A model generated the notes under the pieces. That model had not been told where the DNA came from. It was given only the letters and a program-made list of their open reading frames with translations, and did no database searches. From positions 2,976,001 to 3,040,000 of the forward strand of contig OX637293.1 of assembly GCA_951799445.1 (NCBI GenBank): DNA of 64,000 nucleotides, given 5' to 3'. Position numbers and translations under genes: made by a program. The DNA comes from Pseudisothecium myosuroides. Lineage: Eukaryota > Streptophyta > Bryopsida > Hypnales > Lembophyllaceae. Shown here piece after piece: positions 1 to 11,390 of the stretch; positions within the stretch are counted from its first letter, which is position 1, and every line of letters begins with the position of its first letter.

Positions 1-134
1 TTTCTGAAACACAAATACTAATACAACACTAGAAATAGAAGTAACAAGGTAGTAGGATTCCGAAAAGCATGAATGTAATGATCTGTAATTGCAAAGTTGA
101 TCCTTCATCCCTAAAAGACTAGACGTTAACATTT

Positions 135-600
135 GCAACAACAAATGAGCACAAATACATTCCAAGCATGAAAATTGCAAGTTTTCATCCATCAAATTTT
201 TGGGAAGATTTTTGTGCAAGTTCTTCAACATTTGCATAATATAAATTCTGAAAATTTTGCTTTCCAAATACTCAATAATTCATAATATATTAGTACTTCA
301 AACCTTCAGAAGTACCTTTTTTTGGTGCAAAAAATGAGCATCCAAAATTGACTTTAATAAATAAAAAAATGTAATCTTTAAAAGCACTACAATCAAAATC
401 TAGTATTATGAACAAAAAATTAAAAAAATCTTGAGAAAATCATAAATATTCAATGAACAATGGTTTCAAAAGGAATTTTCAATTGGGGACTTCAAATATT
501 ATTGAAATTTTTTAGTTTGTATATTAATTGACTTAGCCATTTAATGTATCTTCACAATTTTGGAAATGTAAACTATTCTTTGGTCTTCAGGAGGTTTGTT
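135..600. repeat. Diverged fragment of TTAA-element family B
   Basis: This stretch follows family B (13,132-13,707 and 24,788-25,361) phrase by phrase: the 'tttcatccatcaa' region, 'ttcaacatttgcataat', 'gaaaattttgctttccaaa', the stretch around 'aaaaaatgagcatccaaaa' and the 3' part 'tcttcacaattttgg'. Both ends have lost the diagnostic TTAA termini, so it is an old relic. It carries no coding signal. Confidence 0.55.
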
Positions 601-1261
601 GGTCAATAAGCACCTTTTATTTTTACATTTTCAATAATTTAGGCAAGATGGGATGAGTGATTCTAATGTTGGAGAAGATCATTATATTCATTTATTTTCC
701 AAATGCAGCTATGATCCACAATTATGTTACTTTATCCCTATTTACTAGTTTTTTGGGCATTGTGTAATTTACATGCTGGCATTCATACCAATGCATTCTT
801 AAATAAAGTATATAAAAATAATTGCTTCTGTATTGTTAATATTGATTCACCTCTTTTAACCCGTAAAGGTCTAAAGGATATGTAACTTCTTAAGAGAACT
901 ATCCAAACTTGGATTTTATAATCATTTTATATAGGCACTCCTATAGGCAACATGCAATTTCTTTCAATAAACAATCAATGATAAGCTTCTACCCTTTTGA
1001 AGGCCATGGGCAACCTTAGAAGCCACTATTTAAAGAGTTTTTTAAACTTTTTAATATAGAAACTGTAGTTTCAAATTGTGATTCAAATCCAAAGACTTAT
1101 TTTGAGGGAAATTGTCCATGCTAAAAACAAAAAACAACCAAACACTTAGATTGATAGATGCATTTCATGAAAGCAAAGAGAATGATACGAGGAAGTCTAC
1201 TTATAGTTGTATTAGAGAAGCTTTCACAAAGATTTTTTGAAAACCAAGCCCATCAGGGTGC
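601..1261. other. AT-rich spacer, nothing recognised
   Basis: There is no convincing open frame, RNA gene or repeat boundary. A motif TTAACCCGTAAAGG near 857 resembles a TTAA-element terminus, but no matching partner end was found. Confidence 0.5.
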
Positions 1262-1676
1262 ACTTGTCTTTTAAGAGTTACTAGTGTAGCCATGTGCCAT
1301 TGTAGCCAAAACAAAAATAAAAGTTGTTTTAAAAACCAAAAATAACTCAAAAACCTGTAATTTTTTCACTGTAGGTCCAAACGCCACGAAACAAAGGCCA
1401 TGCACCTCTCCTCACCAAGGGCTTTCCAATGATACTAAAAACATGACAAATTGACACACGGTTCAAAAGATACATAATTTAGCATAATTAGTAATTTTAA
1501 GATAAAAAAATAACTCAAAATTCCATAACTTCTCCACCATGACTCGGAACGCCTTGAAACAAAGCCCGTGCACCCCTCCTTGCCAAGGGCTTTTTGACGG
1601 TACCAAGTACACCTCCAGGGGACGCACGGTCCGAGAGATCTCAACGTAACAAACAAAACAAAACAAAACAACCTTT
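1262..1676. repeat. Dispersed repeat family G, copy 1
   Basis: Two subunits about 166 bp apart each contain a 'tgcacc(t/c)ctcct...aagggcttt' core (near 1400 and 1568). They are flanked by 'accaaaaataactcaaaa' and by a terminal 'gagatctcaacgtaacaaac'. The same arrangement recurs at 55,915-56,480 with three subunits and as a fragment at 34,880-35,010. No coding capacity is visible, and its class is not recognised. Confidence 0.6.
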
Positions 1677-2257
1677 TTCTGGAACATCCCTAGATCGGGC
1701 ACCAATCTGATCAATTCTAAGCTTGTTTGAATACACCACTTCTTTTAGATCAAAGTCTAATAGGACTCTAAATCATCCTATCACTTTTGTGAAAGCAACC
1801 TTTACATCAAAGTTTTCTATAAGCATTCACATCTTTAGGATATCATCTTTTTTCCACATCAAGATGCAATGTATGTTTTAACTCAAAGTGCAAATCTATT
1901 TTGTGTCCACAAATAGTAGTATAACTTACTAAGATATTGTAATGTAAATGCACTAATAAATACTGTCCTTGAACGTATCCTCAGTTTAACTTTTAAACTA
2001 AGGCTAGCTACATATCATTGCTAAGTAAAATGCATGAATATTCAACACATGAGAAATATGGTTTAGGAGATTCAAGCTTGTCAATAAGATGCTCCTAGAA
2101 GCAATGGACTTCACTTGTGCCCATCCCACAACATGACAAAAAATTGGAATGTTAGTGTCTACAGCCCACTACGCTTGTTATTGCTTTTGCTAGGAGAAAA
2201 AAGCAAATGAATCAAAAATTACTAGATTAGTAGATTGATATCAACACTCAAACTCCA
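1677..2257. other. AT-rich spacer, nothing recognised
   Basis: No gene-like open frame or repeat boundary was found between repeat G and the first complete family A element. Confidence 0.5.
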
Positions 2258-3190
2258 TTAACCCCTAGAGGACTGTTGCCCCTTTGAGGGACAAATGCGT
2301 TCTCGGGCAGGTACCTACGGGCTGAAATTTTTCATGATTTTTTGAAACTTTTTTTGAAGATAGAAAAACTGATAAGCTTTGTGGAAATATAATTTTTTCA
2401 CAATCGGTGCCCGGGAACAACAATTATGACCAAATAAGCTCAAAACAAGGGACAAGGGGCAACCCAAGCAACAAAAAAATAATTGCAAAAATTTGAACTT
2501 TTTTTTAAATATTTTTTTCTCATAGATTATATTTTTGTCTATCTAGCTAGAAAGCTTTGATTCATTTCATTTTGATTTGTTATGAGAAAGTTATGGACAT
2601 TCTTGTTTCTTGGGCAATTAGAGCAACTTTAAAAAAAAATAACTTGTAGGATTCTTTTCTGAATGCAATTTTCAATTCTTTTTTTTTGCATGGTTTAGTT
2701 TACTTGCTAGAACAATCTCGCCACTAGGATTAGTGCATTTTAATTCCATCTAAAATATATGAATATTTTAGATTTCCCTTCTATCTTGTACCTACTTCTA
2801 CTTTACAATTTTTTTAAGAATGATAATTAAGTTTTTTTGAATTTTTTTTCCCCCGAAACTCTCAACTCAATTCTTCACTATACAAATTTAAAGCTCAAAA
2901 CTTTGTAGTGCAAAAATTTTGAGTTAAAAATGTTCAAAGTCAAAAAATTTGGTCCCGCAATGTGCTGAAAATTTTGTTTTTTTCACTTTAAACGCTGATA
3001 TCTTGCAATCTGTGCGGTCAAAAATTTTGAAATTTTTTCTAAACACCCTCATACTAGTTAGGTATAAGATACCATAATTCGATGTGAAGAAAAAATAGTT
3101 TTCAATTTTTTTTTTACTTTTTGCTATAGGAATGGGAGTTTTGAGTGTTTTTTGGCAAAAAAAAAAGGCCTTGGTCCTTAAGGGGTTAAC
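2258..3190. mobile_element. TTAA-bounded element, family A, copy A1
   Basis: It begins TTAACCCCTAGAGGAC and ends GTCCTTAAGGGGTTAA, so the termini are mirrored and TTAA lies at both ends. The interior follows A2 (13,777-14,583) and A3 (22,632-23,575), for example 'gggcaggtacctacgggctg' near the left end and 'gatatcttgcaatc' near the right. There is no transposase frame, so it would be non-autonomous. The TTAA-plus-CCC terminus is the piggyBac pattern; superfamily membership is inferred from the termini only. Confidence 0.7.
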
Positions 3191-3315
3191 CTGGCCGTAA
3201 GCAAGACGTTGTGACCCTGAAGCTGCCATTTTTATGATCAAACATTCCATGTGTATCCCCCAGAGTAGCTGCGGAAGTGATCAGCGATCAAGCACTGAAC
3301 ACAGTGATCCAAAGA

Positions 3316-3634
3316 ATAAGGTAGGAGGTTGTAAAACAGAGCGGGCATTAAAATGGAACATGACTCAGAGGTACATTTTGCTTTCTTCAATGTACCACCT
3401 ATGCACATTTCAGGAGGTGGTCCATTTTGATGACCACAAATGACCACTTTTTTCCAACTTCAAAATTTTGTAACTAATTCCACAGAGGTCCAAAAAATAT
3501 GAAACAACTTGGGTTAGATTTCAATTCCACTTGTCTTTCAAGGAAAATTTACTGAAAAATATTTCAAGATGTTTTAACTACCCAAAATTCAGTTTCAGCC
3601 CTTAGATGCTCCATTTCTGGACCTCCTACCTTAT
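3316..3634. mobile_element. Small terminal-inverted-repeat element
   Basis: ATAAGGTAGGAGGT at 3316 is mirrored by ACCTCCTACCTTAT ending at 3634, a perfect 14-bp inverted repeat enclosing about 320 bp. The internal frames are short and unconvincing. This is probably a MITE. No clean target-site duplication was seen, so its superfamily is unassigned. Confidence 0.5.
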
Positions 3635-3788
3635 GTGGTGATAAAAAACTCTGAGCATGTTATCCACTAGAGTTCAGATGTTTTTGGCACTATAGGATAG
3701 AGTTCAAATCATCTCCAGAGTTATATCAAGACGTTTTTGCAACACAGCTTCATTGTCATTGTGAAGATAACTGCCTGAAGTAGAATAG

Positions 3789-4756
3789 TTAACCCCTCAT
3801 CGCCTGAAGTCCAAACGAGGTCAAAAACAGCGTTGCTTTTGAAGTGTTGAAAATTTAGATGTCGCTAAGTTATAGAAATCTTAACCGTACAATATTGTAG
3901 TCAACATGTTGTAGATGACACAGAAAAAATCTGAAGCCATTTGACCGCATGGATTGAAAGATTATAATGTTTTAGTGTTAAAAAAAGATGCTGAAATTTT
4001 CCAAAAAACACATTTGGAGGTGAAATTCGACTTCTAAACCTACTCAAATGAAAAAACTTGAGACTATAAAGTGATTCAAAATCAACATAAAAACACATTG
4101 GTGAAAAAAAATATCATTCAATTGACTCAATGTGTCTGCAAAATAGATTTGAAATGTCAAAAAATAGCATGAAAAGTTGCAAAAAATACCATGTAAGGCT
4201 AAACCTCCTCCACTAAAAAGCATCTCAGTCATTCATTACTTTTTGGATTCAAGTGAAATTTTAGCCACACAAACTAGACTAGTATGCGCAACTTTCACAA
4301 AAGAAATTATTGAAAATGGACATTGTATGAAGAAGTTACAAGCCGCCGAATTTCACTGTAATCCGAAAATGGCTGGATTTTAAATTTTGAATTGCTCCCA
4401 AACATTCAAAGAAGCTTGTATTGACATGAAAATTTTACCACAATAACTAGACTAAAAGGGGAACACAACCCAACAAATTTTATTGAAAACGAACATTGTA
4501 TGAAGGAGATACACCCCCCCGAAGTTTCAGCCATCAAATGCAGTTTGATGACTTCAAATTGAACCTGTGAACTTTGATTGGCTCCCATTTAATTTGTAAA
4601 TCTTGGATTGATCTGAAAATTTTACCACACAAACTAGAAGAGAGAGCGCAACTTTACCAATAAGTTTTATTGAATTCGGATATCGGATGCAAAAGTTACA
4701 GCACTTTGAATTATACATGAGGACACTTTTCGTCCCCTCAGGCGATGAGGGGTTAA
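3789..4756. mobile_element. TTAA-bounded element, family F
   Basis: It starts TTAACCCCTCATCGCCTGA and ends with the exact reverse complement, giving a 19-bp perfect terminal inverted repeat with TTAA at both ends. The interior (968 bp overall) is unlike families A-E but contains internal near-repeats, such as 'ttttaccacacaaactaga' at about 4440 and again at 4620. There is no coding potential. It shows that the TTAACCCC start is shared by elements with unrelated interiors. Confidence 0.7.
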
Positions 4757-4877
4757 GTTAGTCTTAACTCCTTCATCCATTACCATTAAAGTATTGGATT
4801 GAATCCAAAATGGAAGTACCATGTAACGACTCCTGTTAGTAAATACAGGTAGTGTTGTAATAGATATTGCCTGTAGA

Positions 4878-5440
4878 TTAAGGGCTGCTTTAGACCTAGA
4901 GGCCGAGCCAATTCTCTTCCAGGTCGATTGCACAAAATTTCAGCCTGTTTTGGACTAAAGGCCGGCCTCAACTACTCATTAGAATAAGATTATAATGGGG
5001 GCCAATTCTCCCATATGTAAAGGCCTTGAGGCCAAGAAGCCGGGCCGATTCAACAAAAACATGAAAATTTCAGCCCATTTTTCTCATTTTTCAGGGCCGC
5101 TTTACACCTAGAGGCAGGATCAATTCCCCTTGAGCAAATCCAGTGAATCCGATTTGTTGAAAAAAATAATATTTTATAAAATAAGTTTCTTTAATTGAAA
5201 TCTGAAATTGGCCCCAAAGCCAAGAATTGGCCTCCCATTCTTGGTGCACTCAATTCACCAAGCTCGGGCCATGTCAGATCATGTCAATTTTGAATAAAAA
5301 ATTCATTCCACCAAATTGGCCCGGCCTCTAGGTGTAAAGGGGTTGGGACTAATTTCAGCCTTTTGTCCAATCACAGGTGAGGATTCTTGGCCTCTGACAC
5401 AACAAATTGGCCCGGCCTCTAAGTGTAAAGCGGTCCTAAG
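4878..5440. mobile_element. GGCC-rich inverted-repeat element, family H
   Basis: The left end 'gctttagacctagaggccga' is mirrored at the right end, which on the opposite strand reads 'gctttacacttagaggccgg'. Imperfect copies of this GGCC-rich end motif recur inside, near 5095 and 5311-5346, so the element looks nested or built from repeated ends. No protein-coding frame is supported. It adjoins family F after a spacer of about 120 bp. Confidence 0.5.
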
Positions 5441-5904
5441 TTTGTATTGGCGGCTTCTTCTTGAATATGATGCTAAGCTGTCTATTGCCAAATACAATGG
5501 ATGTTACACATCTCATAAAAGTTTGGTGGCATAGTAGGCATTTAAGACCTACTGATTTCACAATTTGATTAGTTTAACAGACAATCTTTGCAATTCTTTC
5601 AAGGGACGGACATAACATTCAGTAGCAGTCGCTCGCTCTGCCCTCCCCTAAACGAAATGGTGCGGTATATTCCGCACCACATCAGTAGTTACAGGGACAG
5701 TTGTTAATAATTGTCAGAACTTAACTTGGTGCCCGCGCCGCTACATTGCAAGTAGTGGCAAATTAAAAATTTCCGAGTAAAATTAAAAACTAACAATAGG
5801 AACTTTAAACAAAATGCTAATGGATTCATTGAGATGATTGATTTCAATGTCATTGTAGAATTACCTCACTTTGAATTAGAATCCATTTATGCATTGTCCT
5901 TTTG
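5441..5904. other. Spacer with a short GC-rich palindrome
   Basis: Apart from one small stem, GGTGCGG(TATATT)CCGCACC near 5660, no feature was recognised. Confidence 0.4.
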
Positions 5905-6435
5905 AAGTGAGAAGACAACTCTTTATATGCACATGGAGTGGTAGGAGGTAGAACAACCCATGTTGGATATGTAAATTAGAATTTGTAGGTTCTCATACAC
6001 TCATAGTTGAGTCAAAAACAAAGAATTGTGTTAAAAGTCGAATTTCAGACCTCATTTAGGCATAGTAATATAACTTTTCTCAAAGAACTCAAATTTAGGA
6101 GAGGAATTTTAATGGACATTTTCTTTAACACTTTTAGAAATCCATTCCAAACCCTCTCCAAAATTTGTCCATAACTTTTGATTGGAGATTCAAAATCCCA
6201 AACGGATTTTTGGAGGTGAAACTTCTCTTCATCTACTTTGAACTAAAAAGTTTTTTGGAAAAAGTTATTTTACTATGCCTAAATGAGGTCTGAAATTCTA
6301 CATGTAACACAATTATTTGTTTTTGACTTAACTATGAGTGCATGAGAACCTACAAATTCTAATTTATTTATCCCACATGGGTTGTTCTACCTCTTACCAC
6401 ACTATGTGTATATATAGAGTTGTCTTTTCACTTGC
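5905..6435. repeat. Long inverted repeat, arms about 175 bp
   Basis: The left arm (about 5905-6080) reads through 'agaagacaactctttat', 'ggtagaacaacccatg' and 'cagacctcatttaggcatag'. The right arm (about 6260-6435) is its reverse complement with scattered mismatches: 'ctatgcctaaatgaggtctg', 'catgggttgttctacc', 'agagttgtcttttcac'. The loop is about 180 bp. Transcription would give a long imperfect hairpin. It is probably a foldback or MITE-type element. Confidence 0.65.
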
Positions 6436-6567
6436 AAACTCAAAATAAGTTATTGATTACAAATAATAATAATGCATTAGTGCACTACTCATTGGACTTT
6501 TGGCCAACATCTTTCACTACAAATATTTGTTGATTTGTATGTCTAGTCCTAAATTTAAGAAAAGAAA

Positions 6568-6735
6568 ATGGAACATACCATAATGTACTGTCACTATCCC
6601 GGTACTGAAGCTTACATTAATTATGTAGGGATGAAAGTCATGGATGAGGACTCTAGAGAGGAAAAGGCAACCTCTTTGAAGGTTACTGAATGTTATGGAG
6701 GGTGGAATTTTAATACCCCATTCTTTCTGGAATAA
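6568..6735 (+). CDS. Orphan 55-codon open frame, unrecognised
   Basis: An ATG at 6568, preceded in frame by a stop, opens a 55-residue frame ending TAA at 6733-6735. The product starts MEHTIMYCHYPG and ends NTPFFLE. It has mixed, protein-like composition with no low-complexity runs, but no domain is recognised. No splice partner or promoter is evident. It may be a gene fragment or chance. Confidence 0.15.
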   Translation: MEHTIMYCHYPGTEAYINYVGMKVMDEDSREEKATSLKVTECYGGWNFNTPFFLE

Positions 6736-6882
6736 ATTTTAAAGGCAACACTGGTCACATTTGTAAGTCCAAACTTATGAAATACATTTTTTCTTTGACC
6801 TCTATATACGCACATGCTAAATTGCATCTCAAGTCAGAGTTCAAGACGTCAAACTTGATGCTAAAATCTGACAAAACAAAAC

Positions 6883-6998
6883 AAGTACACAAGCAAGCAA
6901 ACAAGCAAGCAAACAAAAGGTATGGGTTTGGAAACAAGCAAACAACAAGCAAACAAGCAAACAAGCAACAAAGCAAGCAAACAAACAAAAGGTATGGA
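6883..6998. repeat. AAGC/AAAC tandem simple repeat
   Basis: Irregular tandem AAGCAAGCAAACA units occur in two blocks separated by 'aaaggtatgg(g/a)tttgg'. The long cysteine/leucine-rich frames predicted across this block on the minus strand are by-products of the repeat. Confidence 0.8.
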
Positions 6999-7253
6999 TT
7001 TGGAAAAGATTGCTTCACATACACCACTTTTGGTGGACATATCAAAGTGCGGAATAATAATTTGCAATAAAAGCATATGTCCGAGGCATGCCAATCGTAC
7101 AAAATTCCATAATATAGTAAACTTATTCTAGTTATGTTACATATAAAAAGCATTAGATGTTGAATGCGTTCAAGGTATGGAAATAAGAATATAAAATGCA
7201 TATGATTATTCAATCAGTACGTCAATTGTCTACAATAATATTTGACAGAAGAA

Positions 7254-9191
7254 TTAAAAAATTAATTTTAGAGGAGGTGATATAAACCTTGTAAGTTCTA
7301 GCCTTTTTTTCTTTTTGGACTTCTCCCTACCTAGCCGTTTAACTTGTTGAAAGTTCCTCTCCAAATCCTGCATCAGAGATAAATTGTTAGTATTTATAAG
7401 AATTACCATACACCATATCTTACAAGTAATGATCAAACAAAACCTTACAAGTGTACCTTGCGGCTCAGAGGGACAGAATAGGCAGCTATCTCGACACTCA
7501 GCTCAGACAATACGTTTTTGGTATCTTGTAGCTCAGACAACATGTTTCTGGCGTTTGACGACGAGCTCTCTGCGTCACTTGTCTTTGAATGTTTGGGTTC
7601 AGTGTCATTTGGAAAGGCTGCAGGGACCTTTACAGGATCAGTACTGTTCTACAAGGCTGCAGGGACCTGCAACCAATAGTGACAGAATTAGTGCAATGCA
7701 ACCTCTTACTTCTTGGACAGATATACCCACGGATCTCAAAATCAGAAATAAGCATATTGTCAGAGCCATGAACCCTAAGAAAAACTTAATGAATGTTAAA
7801 CAAATGAATGCCAATCATACCTTGCAAGCGTCATTTATGACTGATTCTGCGGTATCCGAACTTGTGGATGGAAGTTCTTTACTCTCGACCACATATTTGT
7901 TCCCTACCTTGAGGGAAGGATTACATAACGCGAATCGCCAACTGTTTCCTCATCTACACCAGATTTCATCGACATTGCTTGGTAGCTTCAATATAGAATT
8001 CCTACACAAACAACAACTGGCGTCAACACCTAAACCAATACAATGGATATTTTGCAGCAATAAACTCCAAATGAGAGAAAACAGTATAGCAAGGAACTCA
8101 AAATAGCATAACAACAGCGACAACAACGTCCAAATAACATGATGATGAGAAGCAAGAGACTTAACCTACGTATTAAACAAGGAGTCACATTTTTATCCAA
8201 CGAGTGAGGGATAGCACCATATAAATGGAGCATCAGTTAACAACAAAGGAGGGATAGCACCATATAAATGTGAAAGTAGAAGTGCTAGGAAACCTACCTC
8301 ATGAGACGCCTTATATCTAGCATCTGGCTGTGATTGGGGATGTTGAAGAACAAGTCAAAGTTCATATACTCCCCTATTTCTGTAGGTATGTCAAACACCA
8401 TCGAACTCTTGTAATTGACCCCCAAGAGAAAGTGTAGAATAGATCGAACAATTATGCAAGGGTTCAAGTAAAGAGTTGATGATGCAGCCGCATAACACCT
8501 CTTGACAATAGATACCAGAGAGTTAACTGGTAAATAGAGTGTCTAGTTAGAAACCATACCCAACTGGCACTGGAACAACTTCTTGTATCCTGTCTTCTAA
8601 CTCTGGCTCAAATACTGCAAGTACAAGATCACTAGGACCTTGTTGCGGCTCCCACCTCCTCTCTTGCTTATGGATAGCTGCCAAACGCAAGTTTCGGCCC
8701 ATTAGTCTAGCCGAAGTTTTTTGTGAGGACTATGATGCTATGCTTTGGTTCTTACAGAAAGTTATATATTCATACATTTGACAAGTCATTAAATTATGAA
8801 GAACATAGTGTGCCATGTCTATGAATGCAAACCTTTGCTTTGAATTTATTGATAAAGCAAGCAAAAGATGGAAAAGAAATCACTTCTTAGCCTGTTCATG
8901 ACAGTTCTCCTCCGCTCTTCTAGTTTGGCCACCGTGTCTTGCACATCCTCGATATTAGGTGCATATGTGACTTGCAATAAGTTTTCCAAAAATGGATAGT
9001 CGTCCAGCTTTCTCTTGGCAAACCTTCCATTGACACGAAATTTCAAAACTCAATGTCATCACGTGCAATCTGTGACACTAAAGAGATCTAGCTGGACTTG
9101 GAAGTTGAAAGCACATACTCCTCGATCGGACCATACAATGCAAACAACTTTCCAAGCTCATCCACACATCACAACGCTGGGACATTCCTCC
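7254..9191 (-). pseudogene. RBM48: RBM48-like RNA-binding protein gene, decayed multi-exon copy
   Basis: RBM48 is an RRM protein of the minor (U12) spliceosome. Reading 5' to 3' on the minus strand, gene-like pieces are as follows. (1) 9191-9088: NVPAL, stop, CVDELGKLFALYGPIEEY, the RRM start; the TGA is at 9171-9169 and a second stop TAG at 9090-9088. (2) 9046-8884: KFRVNGRFAKRKLDD and LLQVTYAPNIEDV, the RRM end. (3) 8706-8560: an exon with LRLAAIHKQERRWEPQQGPS. (4) about 8440-8298: a piece ending FFNIPNHSQMLDIRRL, which resembles the conserved P-x-x-S/N-Q tract of plant RBM48. (5) 8001-7821, with a frame change. (6) 7627-7457, ending AAYSVPLSRK. (7) 7369-7254: DLERNFQQVKR then a lysine-rich tail. 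Good GT-AG signals flank most pieces, so this is not a processed copy. No first exon was found. The RRM assignment is by memory of the family; linkage of pieces 5-7 to it rests on strand and order. Confidence 0.55.
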
Positions 9192-10416
9192 CTGAAAATT
9201 GTACACCCACTATACACCCACTTAAATTGCACCCACTTGAATTGCACAGCATGGAAAAAAACACTTTCGCCACGGCATGGCAAGGGTTGATGCTTCAATC
9301 AAAAATCACAGAAAGTTCAAAAGTTCCATCACTAACCCAACCTGGACTCTTGGCAAAGAATGACAACCATAACTTCACTTGAGCGGCGGCCCGTTCGATA
9401 CTCTAGTCTCTCCATCGCCCTTCGTGTCCAATGCAAAGTCCTCTCAATCCCTAACTAAACAACATATAAATCCAGGTCTTGGCAATAGCCACATAATCAC
9501 TATCTTCGAATTACAGTTTATATAGATCACTCAAGGCATGGCTTCAAAAGAACGTAGCTATACGCTTAGAATTTTGTAATTTTCATTGATTATACTCACA
9601 AACTCAGAATGATAAGTCGACCAACACGTATTCAAAGCTCGAGAGGTTTACGTCACTTTCAATCATATTCATCGTCACGATCTGGGTGGACTGTTTGCCT
9701 TCCTCTACGATTATTTTCAATACTAAGCACGTGAGTAGTGGAAATCTTTGGGCTCACTCACCCAGACCGAAACACAGTTACAAGTGCGCACATGATCCAA
9801 GAACAAAAATCTGCTTGATTGTAAACAGAAATACTCTTAGAAATTCTGCAAATTCAAAAAACTTGGAGAATTTCCGAAGGGTACAGAGCTACATTCTCAA
9901 ATCAGAACTTGCTACAGTACTAAACAAAACCTTAGCAAAATCAGGCAAGAACACATATAGTTTCGAAGGGGCAAAAAAAGAGTAAAAGCATGTTTTGGGT
10001 AAAAACACCGCACTACATATGGCAAGGCCATACAGGCTAAAAATGAAATTGGGACTCAGCTCAGTTTGGGGACATGCCTCGTTTGCGCACATGCTCCGTT
10101 TGCGGACAAGCTCCGTTTGCGGACAACATTAGTTTGTGGACAACATCGGAACACAGAGGACTAACTAGCAGTTCCTCGACAGAAGGGATACTAGTTTTGA
10201 AATATGTTCCTTCGATGCAGAAACAACTGTTTTCTTCAGATGAACTTAATCGCAGTTACGAACCACGAGGTATGTACTACCTGAAACTTCTGCTACAGGG
10301 TTCAAACCAACCAATGCGTACAAATACAATCCTACTTTAAACTTCTAGTGCATTCCATTATACAGATTTATAGATCCATATGAACACAAAACTCAGGTAT
10401 TTGGCATTTCAAGTTA
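9192..10416. other. Gene-poor interval upstream of the RBM48-like pseudogene
   Basis: The missing 5' exon of the pseudogene should lie here but was not recognised. One minus-strand frame (9402-9295) reads IERAAAQVKLWLSFFAKSPG in a protein-like way and may be another relic exon, with no family recognised. Around 10,075-10,140 there are three short repeats of 'tccgtttgcg'. Confidence 0.35.
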
Positions 10417-10810
10417 CTAAGGCTTCGAAGTTCTCCCGCCCTTCACAGCCACGCCAACCAATCCCCACTGCCGCCTCATTGCATCCACCTGCTCAACTGT
10501 CAAGCCGTGCCTGTTTTCTTGGGCCAAGGTTTTGGCTCTCGTCCTTGCCATCGCTTGAATTCTTATCTTCTTTTTCCTGGTTTGTTCCTCTTCCTCTTCA
10601 AATTCCAGCATTCTCTTCTTCTCATACTTCCCCCCTTCACGATGCACGGCATGTCTTCTTGTTGTCTTTCGAACTGCTGCATTTGCGCTGTGCACTGTAT
10701 GCAAAAGAATGGGTTCCTTAGTAATGTTATCCCTATGTTGCTCGTTCTGCTGCTGCGCATTCGATCCTAGCAAGACTCCTTGGTATCTCCGCAGGTTAGG
10801 TTTTTTCTGG
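10417..10810 (-). CDS. Charged coiled-coil-like exon, product unknown
   Basis: A minus-strand frame open from about 10,810 to a TAG at 10,417-10,419 ends in about 118 residues of strongly coding-like composition. It has a run KYEKKRMLEFEEEEEQ, then RKKKIRIQAMARTRAK, then LTVEQVDAMRRQWGL and a C-terminus GGRTSKP. Alternating acidic and basic stretches suggest a helical charged segment. No family is recognised. The stop overlaps a possible donor (CTTA|GTAACT), so this could be an internal exon rather than the last one. No start codon is evident: the first ATG upstream is out of frame with it. It may belong to the same decayed minus-strand locus. Confidence 0.4.
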
Positions 10811-11330
10811 TCCTCTTCATGTTACCTTGTTGTTTTTAAGTTGGTAGTTGCTCTCGTGATGTTGTTGCTGTATCTTTTGAATTGCATAAGTGTTGGGTAA
10901 CATTTTCCCTGGCAATTGGAGTTTACTAACTCTCCTTCGCTGTTGTTAGTTTTGCTGCAGCTCTTATATCAGTGCGTGGCTCCGAATTACGTATGCGTGG
11001 CTCTGGATTACGTACGCAAGTTAGGTTTCCTCTGGTCTCTTCATGTTACTTGGTGGTTTTTAATTTGGCATTGTTAACGTTTTTGGGACGCTGTTCCTTG
11101 CTACATCTTTTCATTAGCATAAGTGTTGGGTAACAATTTTTTTGGCAATTGGGGTTTATAGAGTGTCCATCGTTGTTTGTTCTCCCGCAACTCTTTTTGG
11201 CAATGCGTCTACTCACATTACATTTTCAGGTTAGGTTTCCTCTTGTTATCGTTGTTTTACTTGGGCGTCGTTTCCTATGTCAGTACTGTTATTGCTGTTG
11301 TCCTGGTGTTAAGGTATTTGGATTTCTTTG
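10795..11330. repeat. Three tandem diverged units of about 210-230 bp
   Basis: 'ttaggttt..tctggtc' starts at 10,796 and 11,021, and 'ttaggtttcctcttg' at 11,231. The first two are followed by 'cttcatgttac'. 'gcataagtgttgggtaac' recurs at 10,884 and 11,117. The units are CT-rich and look like duplicated intron or leader sequence just upstream of the inverted pseudogene copy. Confidence 0.55.
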
Positions 11331-11390
11331 CCTGACTGTTCTCTCTCACTTCTACTCGCTTAGGTATTGACGACGCCAGTTGTTGTGCAG

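Noticed and set aside
6755..7213. Long Cys/Leu-rich minus-strand frame and matching Lys/Gln/Asn-rich plus frames
   Set aside because: They are produced by the AAGC/AAAC tandem repeat; the residues simply follow the repeat unit.
7384..8106. 240-residue plus-strand open frame, the longest single frame in the western part
   Set aside because: It lies antisense over three exon pieces of the minus-strand RBM48-like locus, which have splice signals and an inverted homologous copy. The plus reading has no recognisable domain.
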